NCBI GenBank assembly: GCA_030427145.1
Contig: JAUHWT010000014.1
Location: forward strand, 62,001 to 126,000
Source: Alphaproteobacteria bacterium
GTDB taxonomy: Bacteria > Pseudomonadota > Alphaproteobacteria > Rhodobacterales > Rhodobacteraceae
Reading direction: 5' to 3'
DNA: 64,000 nucleotides
Positions 8,015 through 17,137 of this stretch are shown here, piece by piece. The first letter of the stretch is position 1. The number at the start of each line of letters is the position of its first letter. Made by a program: the position numbers and the translations under genes. The notes under the pieces were generated by a model. It was not told where the DNA came from, did not search any database, and saw only the letters and a program-made list of their open reading frames with translations.

Positions 8015-9063
8015 CTGAACTGGCGATGCAGATGCGGATGCGGCTCGCGGACGGGGTCCACCAGCTTTGGGCGCGGCAGAGGGTCTGGCTGGTCTCGGCA
8101 CTGATCCTCGGTGTGCTTCTGGTTTTTGTGCCGGAGCAGGGGGTGACCTCGCTGGAGTTCACGGCGCGCAACCTGGTTGAGGTGGCGCCGTACCTAATGC
8201 TGTCGATCGGGATTGCGGCCTGGGCCGGGGCGACGGGCGCGGACGGGCTGATTGCGCGGGCCTTTACCGGGTCGCCGGTGATGATGGTCATGGTTGCGGC
8301 GGTGGCCGGTGGGCTGTCGCCGTTTTGTTCCTGCGGGGTTATTCCCCTGATTGCGGCCCTGCTCGCGATGGGGGTGCCGCTGTCGGCGGTGATGGCGTTC
8401 TGGCTGTCCTCTCCGGTGATGGACCCGTCGATGTTCGTGCTGACCGCCGGGATGCTGGGCACGGAGTTTGCGATTGCCAAGACCCTTGCGGCGATTGGCC
8501 TTGGGGTGTTTGGCGGGTTTGTTGTGTATCTCCTGTCGCGGTCCGGGGCGCTGGTCGATCCGCTGCGCGAGGGTGTGGGCAATGGCGGCTGTGGCGCGTC
8601 GAGCGTGCGGGAGGTTCGGCCGGTTGTCTGGAAATTCTGGCGGGAGCCCGCGCGGCGGGAGAAGTTTGGCCGTGAGGGGATGCGCTCGGCGTTGTTCCTG
8701 ATGAAATGGCTGACGCTGGCGTTTGTGCTGGAAAGCCTGATGGTGGCCTGGCTGCCCGCGGATTTTGTGGCGCAGGCGGTGGGTGGTTCCGGGCCGGTGC
8801 CGATTGCGATTGCGACGGCGATCGGGGTGCCCGCCTACCTCAACGGGTATGCGGCGCTGCCGCTGGTTGGTGGGCTGATCGGGCAGGGGATGGCGCCGGG
8901 GGCGGGGATGTCGTTCCTCGTTGCGGGGGGCGTGACATGTGTGCCCGCGGCGGTTGCGGTCTTTGCCCTGGTCAAACGGCCGGTGTTCTTCCTGTATCTC
9001 GGCATTGCGCTGAGCGGATCCTTTGCGGCGGGGCTGCTGTTCCAGGCCTGGTCGATGCTCTGA
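8011..9063 (+). CDS. arsP: ArsP/DUF318-type permease
   Basis: Membrane permease of 350 residues with about eight spans, in the family that includes ArsP, an exporter of trivalent organoarsenicals. The family signature is visible: PFCSCGVIPL at residues 104-113 with Cys106 and Cys108, then FWLSSPVMDPSMF, and later GVPAYLNGYAALPLVGGLI with GVTCVPAAVAVFALVK. It overlaps the arsR-like gene by 4 nt and must share its promoter, which supports metalloid export. Related DUF318 proteins are annotated only as permeases, so the exact substrate is inferred from the partner regulator. No arsC, arsB or acr3 is nearby. The gene ends 22 nt before the stop of the converging luxR-type gene. Confidence 0.75.
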   Translation: MTELAMQMRMRLADGVHQLWARQRVWLVSALILGVLLVFVPEQGVTSLEFTARNLVEVAPYLMLSIGIAAWAGATGADGLIARAFTGSPVMMVMVAAVAGGLSPFCSCGVIPLIAALLAMGVPLSAVMAFWLSSPVMDPSMFVLTAGMLGTEFAIAKTLAAIGLGVFGGFVVYLLSRSGALVDPLREGVGNGGCGASSVREVRPVVWKFWREPARREKFGREGMRSALFLMKWLTLAFVLESLMVAWLPADFVAQAVGGSGPVPIAIATAIGVPAYLNGYAALPLVGGLIGQGMAPGAGMSFLVAGGVTCVPAAVAVFALVKRPVFFLYLGIALSGSFAAGLLFQAWSML

Positions 9064-9085
9064 GGCGCGGGTCGCGCGGCCGGGT

Positions 9086-9841
9086 TCAGATCTGGATGAG
9101 GCCGCGCACGAGGGCGAGGGCCATGGCCTGGTCGCGGGTTGCGCATTTGAGTTTTTTGCGGGCGGAGGTCATGTGCATGCGGACGGTGACTTCGCTGATC
9201 TGAAGTTTTTCGGCAATGCGTGCGTTCATGTAGCCGTTTGCCAGCAGGCAGAGCACGTCCTTCTCGCGGGGGCTCAGGCGCTGGCGGCCCTCGTAGACGA
9301 TGTCGGGGTGGCCTTCGCGGAGGGGCATTGCCTCGATGGCGGCAACGGGGGCGAGGAGGGTGAGGAAACGGAACGTATCGCTGTCGACGAAAGCCTCATC
9401 CCCCTTGCCGGCGCCGCACAACAGGACGCGCACCACACCGGACGCGCCGGGAACGCCACAGGGAATGCCGACGGCTGCGGAATAGCCGAACTGGGCAATG
9501 TCGTCATAGTAGTCGCGGACAATTGGAGCGCTGTCGTCCGGCAGACATTTGTTATGCGAGAGAAGCCATTTGGATCTGGTAAGGTTTTGGGCGGGCACAC
9601 CCACGGGCGGGACGTGCGGGCAGATGGTTTTGTAGTTTTGATCAAAGAACCGCGCAAACCAGGAGGGCGGGTTTGTTGACTGCAGGCCAAGCACTTCGCC
9701 GGTCTTGATGTCAGCCTCGCCAATCGTGACGAAGGGGGAGCCCAGTTTGAAAAACGTCCCGGTGTAACCCGCCCATTTTTCCTCTGCCGTCCGGCAGTTT
9801 TTGGACGTGTCCATCGCGTCGATCAGCATGTTGAGTGACAT
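9086..9841 (-). CDS. LuxR-family regulator, orphan, with atypical ligand pocket
   Basis: Transcription factor of 251 residues. Residues about 20-170 are an autoinducer-binding domain and residues 187-248 a GerE-type helix-turn-helix (LSPREKDVLCLLANGYMNARIAEKLQISEV). Aligned without gaps to TraR around its ligand pocket, Trp57 is kept (W61) but Tyr61 is Phe (F65) and the amide-binding Asp70 is Cys (C74), before the usual Pro. It may therefore not bind ordinary acyl-homoserine lactones. No luxI gene is in the window, so it is a candidate LuxR solo. Start: ATG 9841 with AAGGAAGG 8-15 nt upstream; an earlier in-frame start at 9943 lacks such a site and adds low-complexity sequence. Confidence 0.8.
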   Translation of the reverse strand: MSLNMLIDAMDTSKNCRTAEEKWAGYTGTFFKLGSPFVTIGEADIKTGEVLGLQSTNPPSWFARFFDQNYKTICPHVPPVGVPAQNLTRSKWLLSHNKCLPDDSAPIVRDYYDDIAQFGYSAAVGIPCGVPGASGVVRVLLCGAGKGDEAFVDSDTFRFLTLLAPVAAIEAMPLREGHPDIVYEGRQRLSPREKDVLCLLANGYMNARIAEKLQISEVTVRMHMTSARKKLKCATRDQAMALALVRGLIQI

Positions 9842-9993
9842 GACAGCGCCTTCCTTTCTGCCACGGGGAAGCCGCAGGAAAACTAAAACCTGTTTTGTCC
9901 CTGCACAACTTCGAAAACTACCGGCCCCGCATGTTTGGGTCAAACCGGCAAAAAAGCGTTACCGTTCAGGGGATATGGCGCATTTTGTTGAGG

Positions 9994-11991
9994 TCACTGC
10001 GGACGTGGATTGACGCGCACCGGGACGGGTTCCAGCACGGCCGCGTCGACCGTTGTGGTGATCAGATCGCGGATGGCGAGTGTTTCCTGGACGGGCAGGC
10101 GGGCCTTGCGTGTGCACATGAAGACCGGACGCCAGTGTGGTGAGAACTGCTGCTTGAAGCGGGCGAGGTTCTGCTGGCTTTCCGACAGGCCGTAGCGTTC
10201 GCAGAGCAGGTTGCCGATATGGGCGACCGGGCCTGGCACGGTTTCAAGCCCCTTGAGGAAGACCGCGCAGAGCGAGAACTTGCGGGCCCCGGCCTCTCCC
10301 GCCTGCTCGATGGCGGCGGTGATCAGGGACTGCATGGTGCCGTGGGGCGTGTCGGGCAGGTTGCGCATGACGTCGATGGAGACCTCACGCCCGTCGCCGG
10401 ATTTCCAGAGCGTCACGAAGGCCACCGGTTTTCCGTCGATGCGGGCGAGGATGCCACCGAAGCGGGCGAGGTAGTCCGGGCGACAGTAGCCCTGGGAAAA
10501 GCCCATGGCGGCGCCTTTGGCGTTCTTCCAGGCGGTGTCGATGGCGAGCAACTCGTCAATGGCGATGTCGCCGGGCTCGAACGGCTCAACGGTCACACCC
10601 GCCTTTTCGGCCTGGCGCAGTTTGCGGCGCAGAGAGCGGTGGGCCGGTGTCGAGATGTCGAAGCCGCGCGGGTCGAGCAGGGCCTCCTCGCCGATGCGGG
10701 TCACGGTCAGGCCCGCGCGGCGCAGTTCGGCCGCGAACCGGCCGGTGCATTTGTAGGCGGCGGGCTCGAGGTAGCGCTGGGCGGCCTCGCGGATGAAGAG
10801 GCGTGCGAGTTCACGGGCTTCGCGGCGGCAGCCGATGGGATCGCTCAGGGCCACCAGTGTATTGGCGTTTTCCGTGACCATCAGGCAGGCTTTGCCGGAG
10901 CGGCTCATCAGGAAGGATTTGTCGCCCAGATGCGCGAGGGCGGCCTCGGCGCGGTGGCTTCTTGCGAGCAGATGCGTGACCGCTTCGGGCAGTTCCGGGC
11001 CGGGCCGCAGCGGTGCGGCGTGCAGGTTGCCGGTGCGGGCCGCGGCTTTGGCCGGGCGGGTTTCAAGCGCGATCAGCATGATGCCGGCGATAAGCATGGG
11101 CAGACCGTAGTAGAGTGCGCGGTAGACGAGCAGGGAGCCCAGCAGCGCCTCCACCGGGACGTCCGGCATGGTGAAGAGACAGGCGGTTTCAATGACGCCG
11201 AGACCGGCCGGGGAGTTCGACAGCAGGGCAAGGCCCAGGGCGATCATGTAGATCACGAGAAACTGCGTCGGGTCCGGGACCGTACCGGCGGGCAGGAGCA
11301 CCCAGAAGGCGAGACCGGCGGGCACCACATCGATCAGGGTAAACACCATCATGCGACGGATGGCGCGGGGCCGGGGCAGCCAGAAGCCGATTTGTTCGCC
11401 GCCCCAGCGCAGGCTTGAGGCAAGGTAGATGGCGGTCGCGGTGGCGAGGCCAAGGCAGCCAATGGCGCGGATCATGTTGTCGGAGAGCCCGGTCAGGCCG
11501 GAAGCGTAGCCGGGCACCACCGTAAGCAGGGCCGCGAGAATGGCAGCGAGCGTGATCATGAAGCCGACCGAGACGAGGCCGGTGACCTTGGCGGAATCGA
11601 CCGGGCCGATATTGTGATGGCGGTAGAAGCGCCAGCGGACCAGGGTGCCGGTGATCAGGCCGAAACCGAGCGCCTGGGAAATTGCGATGGAGGCAAACCC
11701 GGTGCGCAGGGCGATGGCCTTGGGCATGCGGTGACCGAGGCAGCGCATGGCGATGACGTCATAGAACGAGATGGCCGCGTAGCTGATGACGACGAGCGCG
11801 AGGGAGGTGGCGATGGCCCAGGCGGGTATGCCCATGGCGGCGGCGACAACTCCGCTCCAGTCCACGTCGCCGAGCTGCAGAAGCATGGTGTAGAGGAAGG
11901 CGGCGATCAGGATTAGGGAAAATGCCAGTCGCGGCACCACGGAGCGCGGAATTGCGTCCCCCGGTGCGGATGCGTCCCTGATGCCTGCCAT
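9994..11991 (-). CDS. mprF: MprF-type lysylphosphatidylglycerol synthase/flippase
   Basis: Bifunctional membrane enzyme of 665 residues that would transfer an amino acid (usually lysine) from tRNA to phosphatidylglycerol and flip the product, lowering surface charge against cationic peptides. Residues about 15-325 hold many membrane spans of the UPF0104 flippase part (RTGFASIAISQALGFGLITG; LLSNSPAGLGVIET). Residues about 340-650 form the cytosolic DUF2156 synthase with GRFAAELRRAGL, LRRKLRQAEKAGV and SIDVMRN. It is shorter than the Gram-positive MprF (about 840), as is common in alphaproteobacteria, because fewer membrane spans are present. The ATG at 11991 has GGGGAG just upstream. It lies upstream of the luxR-type gene on the same strand with a 152-bp gap. 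Confidence 0.85.
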   Translation of the reverse strand: MAGIRDASAPGDAIPRSVVPRLAFSLILIAAFLYTMLLQLGDVDWSGVVAAAMGIPAWAIATSLALVVISYAAISFYDVIAMRCLGHRMPKAIALRTGFASIAISQALGFGLITGTLVRWRFYRHHNIGPVDSAKVTGLVSVGFMITLAAILAALLTVVPGYASGLTGLSDNMIRAIGCLGLATATAIYLASSLRWGGEQIGFWLPRPRAIRRMMVFTLIDVVPAGLAFWVLLPAGTVPDPTQFLVIYMIALGLALLSNSPAGLGVIETACLFTMPDVPVEALLGSLLVYRALYYGLPMLIAGIMLIALETRPAKAAARTGNLHAAPLRPGPELPEAVTHLLARSHRAEAALAHLGDKSFLMSRSGKACLMVTENANTLVALSDPIGCRREARELARLFIREAAQRYLEPAAYKCTGRFAAELRRAGLTVTRIGEEALLDPRGFDISTPAHRSLRRKLRQAEKAGVTVEPFEPGDIAIDELLAIDTAWKNAKGAAMGFSQGYCRPDYLARFGGILARIDGKPVAFVTLWKSGDGREVSIDVMRNLPDTPHGTMQSLITAAIEQAGEAGARKFSLCAVFLKGLETVPGPVAHIGNLLCERYGLSESQQNLARFKQQFSPHWRPVFMCTRKARLPVQETLAIRDLITTTVDAAVLEPVPVRVNPRPQ

Positions 11992-12173
11992 GATATCTCC
12001 CCCCGGAGTTGGTTGCGTGGAAATCCCGGGGGGTGATAGCGTTTACGCATGGGTATGCGGTTAACAGGAACGGGCTATAAGATTCTGTATTTCAACAATT
12101 TAAACCCGTTCTGGATTCAAGTTTAGCGATGTTTTGAATCGACTGGCATGCCTTTGGGTGCGGGCCGGTGTCA

Positions 12174-14474
12174 TCAGGTGAACAGGAAATCCGAGCGGCT
12201 GAGACCGGTGAAATCGTCCGCATTGCCGGAGACCAGCAGCAGGTCGCCATCGTAGCGGACCTCCCATTCGTCTGAGCCGCGTTCGTCGATCTCAAGGTCA
12301 GACCAGCGAAGGTCGCGCAGCTGGATGACGTCGGATTCATTTTCGAAATCGGTGACATAGTCCGTGTTCGTATCGGTCGTCAGGACAAATGTGTCGTCGC
12401 CCAGGCCGCCGCGCATGGTGTCCGATCCGGAGCCGTCGCGCAGGATGTCATGGCCGCGCCCGCCGCTGAGCCCGTCGTGACCGGAGCCGCCGTCGAGCGT
12501 GTCGGCGCTGCGGTTTCCGACGAGGCGGTCGTTGTCCGCGCCGCCAAGCATGTCGTCCGATCCGGTCCCGCCGCGCAGCACATCGTTGCCCTGGCCACCG
12601 CTGAGATCATCGCGCCCGTCGCCGCCCTTGAGGGTGTCGTCGCCGTCTTTACCTTTCAGCCGGTCGCTGCCGCGCATGGTGGAGATGGTTTCGTCCGCGT
12701 CGGAGCCTGTGATTCTGTCGTCCCCGTCGCCGGTGAAGATCGAGCCGAAACTGTCGGGCAGTGTCACCTCCACGCGGTCCAGCCGCCCTTCGCCCTCCTG
12801 AAAGTTGAGCCTGGTGTTCGTGGTCACGGCGGCGGCGTTGAGTGTGGTGTACGTACCGTTTTGCGATGAGATTGTGTGGCTGTGGCCGAACTCGCCATCC
12901 GCCAGGTCACTGAACTCGTTGGTGTAGATGAGGGTGGTGTGGTCCGCTTCGTCCGCGCCGGAGATGATTAGGTCGGCGGATTTGAGTTTTGCCCAGTCCC
13001 AGGTATTCATGCGCTCCGTTATTTCGAGCGTCCATTCACCGTTGGGATCCTCGCCCAGGAATTCACGACTGGAGAACGTCCATTCGTCCACGTCTTCGAG
13101 CCAATAGGGGTCCTCAATATCATCATAAAAGTAGTTGTCCCATTTGTAGTCCTCATAGGGCTGTTCATCGATCGGGCGGCTCAGGATGCTTCTTGTTCCC
13201 TCCGGTGATGTAAGTTTGATGCGGTAAGCATTTAGATAGGCTCTGGCGAATGTAAGGTCGACGCTGACCATTTCAGTGGAAATGTCAGATGTCACATCGA
13301 ATGAGATTTCAATCGGTTCAAATAACCAGAGGGTTTCATTACCGGACCAGTTGTCCACAACCTCAGATTCGAGATTGTCGGATGTCGACGCCTGGTCCCA
13401 GGTCTCGGCCATGCGGATTGCGGCATGGGCGTCGACGAGGCCAAAGCCATAGTCGTTTGAATAGTGCATTCCGCCGCCGTTCCAGTTTTCGGCGCCGTTG
13501 AAGTCCCAGTCGTCCGTTTCATTTTTGCGCTTGCCGGAATCGAGTGGGCTGCCGGTGTGGCGGGCCGAGGCGGCCAGAATGGTCTGAACATCACGCCAGC
13601 CGAGATCCGGGTTGGCTTCAAGCATCAGGGCCGCAATGGCGGACACCTGGGGTGCGGCGGCAGAGGTGCCGCGAAATGTCGTGTAGTCTGCCCAGGGGTT
13701 GTCGTTGTCGGAATTTTTGGTGTTGTCCCCGTCGGATCCCGTCAGATCGGTTGTCCAAACCTGATTTCCGATAGCGGAGACCAGAACCGTGGAGCCAGGG
13801 GTCGAGTAGTCCGTGACCTTGCCCTTGGTATTCACTCCGGCGACGGTGATGCCATGATGGGTTTGCGCCACCGCGCCTATGTTCGTGTTGAAGCCCCAGT
13901 ACTTCTCGTTACCCGCACTAAAAACGTTGATCGTACCGAGGCCGTCCCGGCCTTCCGTCGTGCTCTCAATGAGGTCCTTTTCAAGATGTTTTTTCCATGT
14001 GCGGTATTCACCTCCCACCGCCCAAGCAGTATTAAAACCCCAACTGTGGTTGGTAACGTCGAAGCCGGAAAGTCCGTAAAGCGAGTCTTTGTCCCGGATA
14101 TTCGACCTGGGTGACAAAATGTCGGTCATTGAGATTGTGGCGCCCGGTGCTATGCCGACCGTTCCCACACCATCGTCGGCAGCGGCAATTATTCCCGCGA
14201 CAGCGGTTCCGTGACCGTGATCGGAGCCTTTGACCTTTGGGTTGTGTACCTCTCCGTCGATTACGACGTGTAGATCCTTGTCATAGGCCTGTTTCAGGTC
14301 CGGGTGGCCGTATTCGATGCCGCCGTCCCAGATGCCGACGGTGACGCCGGAGCCGTCGTATTCTTTCATGATTCCACCGAGATTCAGGTGCGGGTCACCG
14401 GGGTCTCCGGACAGGTACCACTGACGGTCGGTGAGATCCGGAGTCGTGGACGAGGAAGTGGTTTTGATGCTCAT
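12174..14474 (-). CDS. Subtilisin/kexin-like protease with P-domain and RTX repeats (copy A)
   Basis: Predicted extracellular serine protease of 766 residues. The S8 domain (about 15-355) has Asp50 (GIWDGG), His88 (DHGHGTAVAG), Asn189 of the oxyanion hole (SAGNE) and Ser271 (RGTSAAAPQV). A proprotein convertase P-domain follows at about 390-510 (FSSREFLGEDPNGEWTL). Residues about 585-690 are RTX nonapeptides (GGxGxDxLxGG) that bind calcium, and a short C-terminal module ends DFLFT. There is no N-terminal signal peptide and no clear propeptide, so type I secretion through the C-terminus is inferred; no transporter genes are present. GGGGGGAAA precedes the ATG. It is the most diverged copy and has the lowest GC of the three, especially upstream of 13300. 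Confidence 0.88.
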   Translation of the reverse strand: MSIKTTSSSTTPDLTDRQWYLSGDPGDPHLNLGGIMKEYDGSGVTVGIWDGGIEYGHPDLKQAYDKDLHVVIDGEVHNPKVKGSDHGHGTAVAGIIAAADDGVGTVGIAPGATISMTDILSPRSNIRDKDSLYGLSGFDVTNHSWGFNTAWAVGGEYRTWKKHLEKDLIESTTEGRDGLGTINVFSAGNEKYWGFNTNIGAVAQTHHGITVAGVNTKGKVTDYSTPGSTVLVSAIGNQVWTTDLTGSDGDNTKNSDNDNPWADYTTFRGTSAAAPQVSAIAALMLEANPDLGWRDVQTILAASARHTGSPLDSGKRKNETDDWDFNGAENWNGGGMHYSNDYGFGLVDAHAAIRMAETWDQASTSDNLESEVVDNWSGNETLWLFEPIEISFDVTSDISTEMVSVDLTFARAYLNAYRIKLTSPEGTRSILSRPIDEQPYEDYKWDNYFYDDIEDPYWLEDVDEWTFSSREFLGEDPNGEWTLEITERMNTWDWAKLKSADLIISGADEADHTTLIYTNEFSDLADGEFGHSHTISSQNGTYTTLNAAAVTTNTRLNFQEGEGRLDRVEVTLPDSFGSIFTGDGDDRITGSDADETISTMRGSDRLKGKDGDDTLKGGDGRDDLSGGQGNDVLRGGTGSDDMLGGADNDRLVGNRSADTLDGGSGHDGLSGGRGHDILRDGSGSDTMRGGLGDDTFVLTTDTNTDYVTDFENESDVIQLRDLRWSDLEIDERGSDEWEVRYDGDLLLVSGNADDFTGLSRSDFLFT

Positions 14475-14676
14475 GCTAAATTTCCCCCCAATAGAACCAA
14501 GGCATCGCTCAAAAGCAATTTTGATTTTTTAAGAACAATGGGGTTATTTTTCACTGAATCTGTCGCTCGATCAACAACAAATACGATTGCTTGTGGTCAT
14601 GGATGAAGTGAATATTCGCTTCAGTGGAGTTGGATTTCGCCATGACTTCCGTACGATTTGCGTACGGTGGTGCTGT
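14475..14676. other. AT-rich spacer between protease copies A and B
   Basis: Upstream region of protease A and 3' flank of protease B, about 200 bp and much richer in A/T than the coding parts. Positions 14511-14590 are the most AT-rich and probably hold the protease A promoter. I searched it for the phaC-like tail seen in the next spacer and did not find it. Confidence 0.5.
14649..14667 (-). terminator. Hairpin just after protease copy B
   Basis: CCGTACG (14649-14655) and CGTACGG (14661-14667) form a perfect 7-bp stem with a 5-nt loop, 10 nt beyond the stop of protease B. There is no following T tract on the minus strand, so it may be a weak terminator or a message-stabilising hairpin. Confidence 0.4.
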
Positions 14677-16956
14677 TCAGATGAAAACGAAATCCGAGGC
14701 GGTGAGGCGGTTGGTATCAGGCGAGGTCACAGAGACAAGGAGCAGGTCGGTGTCGTGTTCTACCGCCCAGGTTGTGTCGTTGTCGCGGGTGATGGTCAGG
14801 GCGGACCAGGTGGTGTCGAAGAGGCGGATGGTGTCCTCGCCGGTCGTGAAATCGAGGATGTGGTCGGTGTCCGTGTCGGTCTCGATGATGAAGCGGTCGG
14901 CGTCGTCGCCGCCGTGGAGCGTGTCTTTGCCGTCGCCGTCGCGGAGGCGGTCGCGGCCCTTGCCGCCGCTGAGGTCGTCGTTGCCCCGGCCGCCCTTCAG
15001 CGTGTCGTCGCCGCGGTTGCCATTCAATTCGTCATACCCGGAGCCGCCGCGGAGGAGGTCGTCGTCGCGCCCGCCGACGAGCCTGTCACGGCCGGAGCCG
15101 CCGGACAGGGTGTCGTTGCCGTCGTCGCCCGCGAGGCGGTCGTCGCCATTTTCGCCGGAGAGGTGGTCGTCGCCTCGACCCGAGGTCAGCCTTTCGTCCG
15201 CGTCGCTGCCGGTGAGGGTGTCGTCGCCGTCGCCGGTGAAGATGCGTTCGAAGGTGTCAGGCAAGGTGACGGTCACTCCGTCGAGGGTGCCGGTGCCGGT
15301 GGTGAAGTCGAGGGTTGTGCCGGAGGCGAGGGCGGCGGCGTTGATTGTGTCGAAGGCGCCGTCTTGCGTTATAATTTCGCTGGTGTGGCCGAACCCGCCG
15401 TCGGCGAGGTCGCTGAACTCATCGGTGAAGATGAGTGTACGGGCGGTGGTTGCGGGTGCGCCGGAGATGACGAGGTTGGCGGATTGAAGCGTGCCGGTGC
15501 GGATATCGGAGCCGCCGTCGGTGATGTGCAGGGTCCATTCGCCGATGGGATCCTCGCCGAGGAATTCGCGGCTGGCGAAGTACCAGGTGTCGAGGCGGCC
15601 GGCGTCGAGGGAGGGTTTGCTAAGGATGCTGCGGGTGCCGGAGGGGGAGGTGAGGGTGATGCGGTAGTCGTCAAGCTCCGCTTTGCTGAACCCGAGTTCA
15701 AGCTCGACCATTTCGGGCACGGAAGCGGCGTTGACGTCGAAGGCGACGCTGACGGTGGTTTCGCCGCGCAGGTCTTTTGAGCCGCGCCACTGGTCCACTG
15801 TGTCCACAAGGAGATTGTCGGTGGTGGAGGTCTGCGCCCAGGTTTCGGCGAGGCGGATGGCGGCGTGGCCGTCGATGAGGCCGTAGCCGTAATCGTTGGA
15901 GTAGTGCAGGCCGCCGCCGTTCCAGAAGGTCGCGGCGTTGAAGTCCCAGTCGTCGGTCTCGAATTCCCCGCGTTTGCCGTCGAGGGGGCTGCCGGTGTGG
16001 CGGGCGGAGGCGGCGAGGATGGTCTGGACGTCGCGCCAGCCGAGGCCCGGGTTGGCCTCCAGCATCAGCGCGGCGATGGCGGAGACCTGGGGGGTGGCGG
16101 CGGAGGTGCCGTAAAAGGCGGTATAGTCGGCCCAGGGGTTGCCGTTGCGGGTTTCCGTTGTGTTGTAGCCCCCGGCACTGGTGCGGTCGGTGGTCCAGAT
16201 GTCCTCGCCAAAGGCGGAGACGAGAATGGTGGAGCCGGGGGTGGAGTAGTTGGCGATGGTGCCGTCCTCATCGAGGCCCGCGACGGTGATGGTGTGGAGG
16301 CTCTGGGTCTGGCCGGTGGAGTTGGTGTTGTCACCGTCCCAGCGGTTGTTGCCGGCGGCGAAGACATTGATGGTGCCAAGACCGTCGCGACCCGCCGTGG
16401 TGCTGTGGATCAGGTCCCGTTCGAGATGGTTTTTCCAGATGGGGACCTCGGCCCCGGTGGCCCAGGGTTCGAGGAAGCCCCAGCTGTGGCTGGTGATGTC
16501 GAAATTTGACAGTCCGTGGAAATTATCGCGGGGCGCGACGTTTGAGGTCTCTGACAGGATGTCGACCACGGCGATGCGGCTGCCATGGGCGATGCCGGTG
16601 GTGCCGGTGCCGTTATCCGCGGCGGCGATGATGCCCGCGACGGCGGTGCCGTGGACGGCGGCCTCTGTCCGGGCGCCGGGGTCGTGGACCTCGCCATCGA
16701 TGGTGACGTGGAGGTCGGGATCGTAGGCAGCGGTCAGATCGTGATGGGTGTATTCGATGCCGTCATCCCAAATGCCGATGGTGACACCGGAGCCGTCATA
16801 GTCGTTGAGGACGCCGCCGAGGTTCAGATGGGGCTCATCGGGATCGCCGGACAGGTACCACTGGCGTTCGGTCAGATCAGGGAGTTTTCGGGAAGATGCG
16901 GCGCTGACGGACAGGGGCGTGTCCTGCGGACCGTCTGACTGGGTCGACTGCGTCAT
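14677..16956 (-). CDS. Subtilisin/kexin-like protease with P-domain and RTX repeats (copy B)
   Basis: Paralogue of copy A, 759 residues, same domain order. Catalytic residues are Asp64 (GIWDDGIEYTH), His102 (AVHGTAVAG) and Ser285 (YGTSAATPQV); the oxyanion Asn is in AAGNN. The P-domain lies at about 395-505 (FASREFLGEDPIGEWTL). RTX repeats follow at about 570-690 with regular GGSGRD/GGRGND turns. The linker motif LIFTDEFSDLADGGFGH before the repeats is shared by all three copies. It differs from A and C mainly in its longer N-terminal tail (about 25 residues before PDLTERQWYL) and much higher GC. The ribosome site before the ATG at 16956 is weak. All catalytic residues are intact, so it should be active if secreted and folded. 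Confidence 0.88.
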   Translation of the reverse strand: MTQSTQSDGPQDTPLSVSAASSRKLPDLTERQWYLSGDPDEPHLNLGGVLNDYDGSGVTIGIWDDGIEYTHHDLTAAYDPDLHVTIDGEVHDPGARTEAAVHGTAVAGIIAAADNGTGTTGIAHGSRIAVVDILSETSNVAPRDNFHGLSNFDITSHSWGFLEPWATGAEVPIWKNHLERDLIHSTTAGRDGLGTINVFAAGNNRWDGDNTNSTGQTQSLHTITVAGLDEDGTIANYSTPGSTILVSAFGEDIWTTDRTSAGGYNTTETRNGNPWADYTAFYGTSAATPQVSAIAALMLEANPGLGWRDVQTILAASARHTGSPLDGKRGEFETDDWDFNAATFWNGGGLHYSNDYGYGLIDGHAAIRLAETWAQTSTTDNLLVDTVDQWRGSKDLRGETTVSVAFDVNAASVPEMVELELGFSKAELDDYRITLTSPSGTRSILSKPSLDAGRLDTWYFASREFLGEDPIGEWTLHITDGGSDIRTGTLQSANLVISGAPATTARTLIFTDEFSDLADGGFGHTSEIITQDGAFDTINAAALASGTTLDFTTGTGTLDGVTVTLPDTFERIFTGDGDDTLTGSDADERLTSGRGDDHLSGENGDDRLAGDDGNDTLSGGSGRDRLVGGRDDDLLRGGSGYDELNGNRGDDTLKGGRGNDDLSGGKGRDRLRDGDGKDTLHGGDDADRFIIETDTDTDHILDFTTGEDTIRLFDTTWSALTITRDNDTTWAVEHDTDLLLVSVTSPDTNRLTASDFVFI

Positions 16957-17056
16957 GCGCGTTTTCCGATCAACTCAAGCTGCGGAGTAAACCTCCGATA
17001 ACATTAACCATCACAGTGGCCGGGATTTATTGCATAAATTCCGTTTTTTAATCAAC

Positions 17057-17103
17057 AGTTGCGGGCAACTCTTTTTGATCCGGGACTTCTTGGCCCGGAT
17101 CAA
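17057..17103. promoter_or_regulatory. Two adjacent perfect palindromes in the protease B/C spacer
   Basis: AGTTGC GG GCAACT spans 17057-17070 and is followed on the plus strand by CTTTTT. Directly after it, TTGATCCGGG (17075-17084) pairs perfectly with CCCGGATCAA (17094-17103) around a 9-nt loop. They lie upstream of protease B and downstream of protease C. They could end transcription from C or serve as a regulator site for B; the sequence alone does not decide. Confidence 0.5.
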
Positions 17104-17137
17104 CTCTTGGTTGCGGTAGTTTGCGTCGTGTCCGGTC

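Noticed and set aside
12060-12115. GGAACGGG...CCCGTTC as a terminator between protease A and mprF
   Set aside because: The arms are short and about 32 nt apart and the spacer is AT-rich, so chance is likely.
12420-12690. Repetitive DNA in the protease 3' parts as possible CRISPR or minisatellite
   Set aside because: The 27-bp-like periodicity is fully explained by in-frame RTX nonapeptide repeats (also at about 14900-15180 and 17440-17740); there are no spacers.
14587-15780. 397-codon plus-strand frame across the RTX region of protease B
   Set aside because: The Val/Ala/Gly repeats are the antisense image of the GGxGxD nonapeptides.
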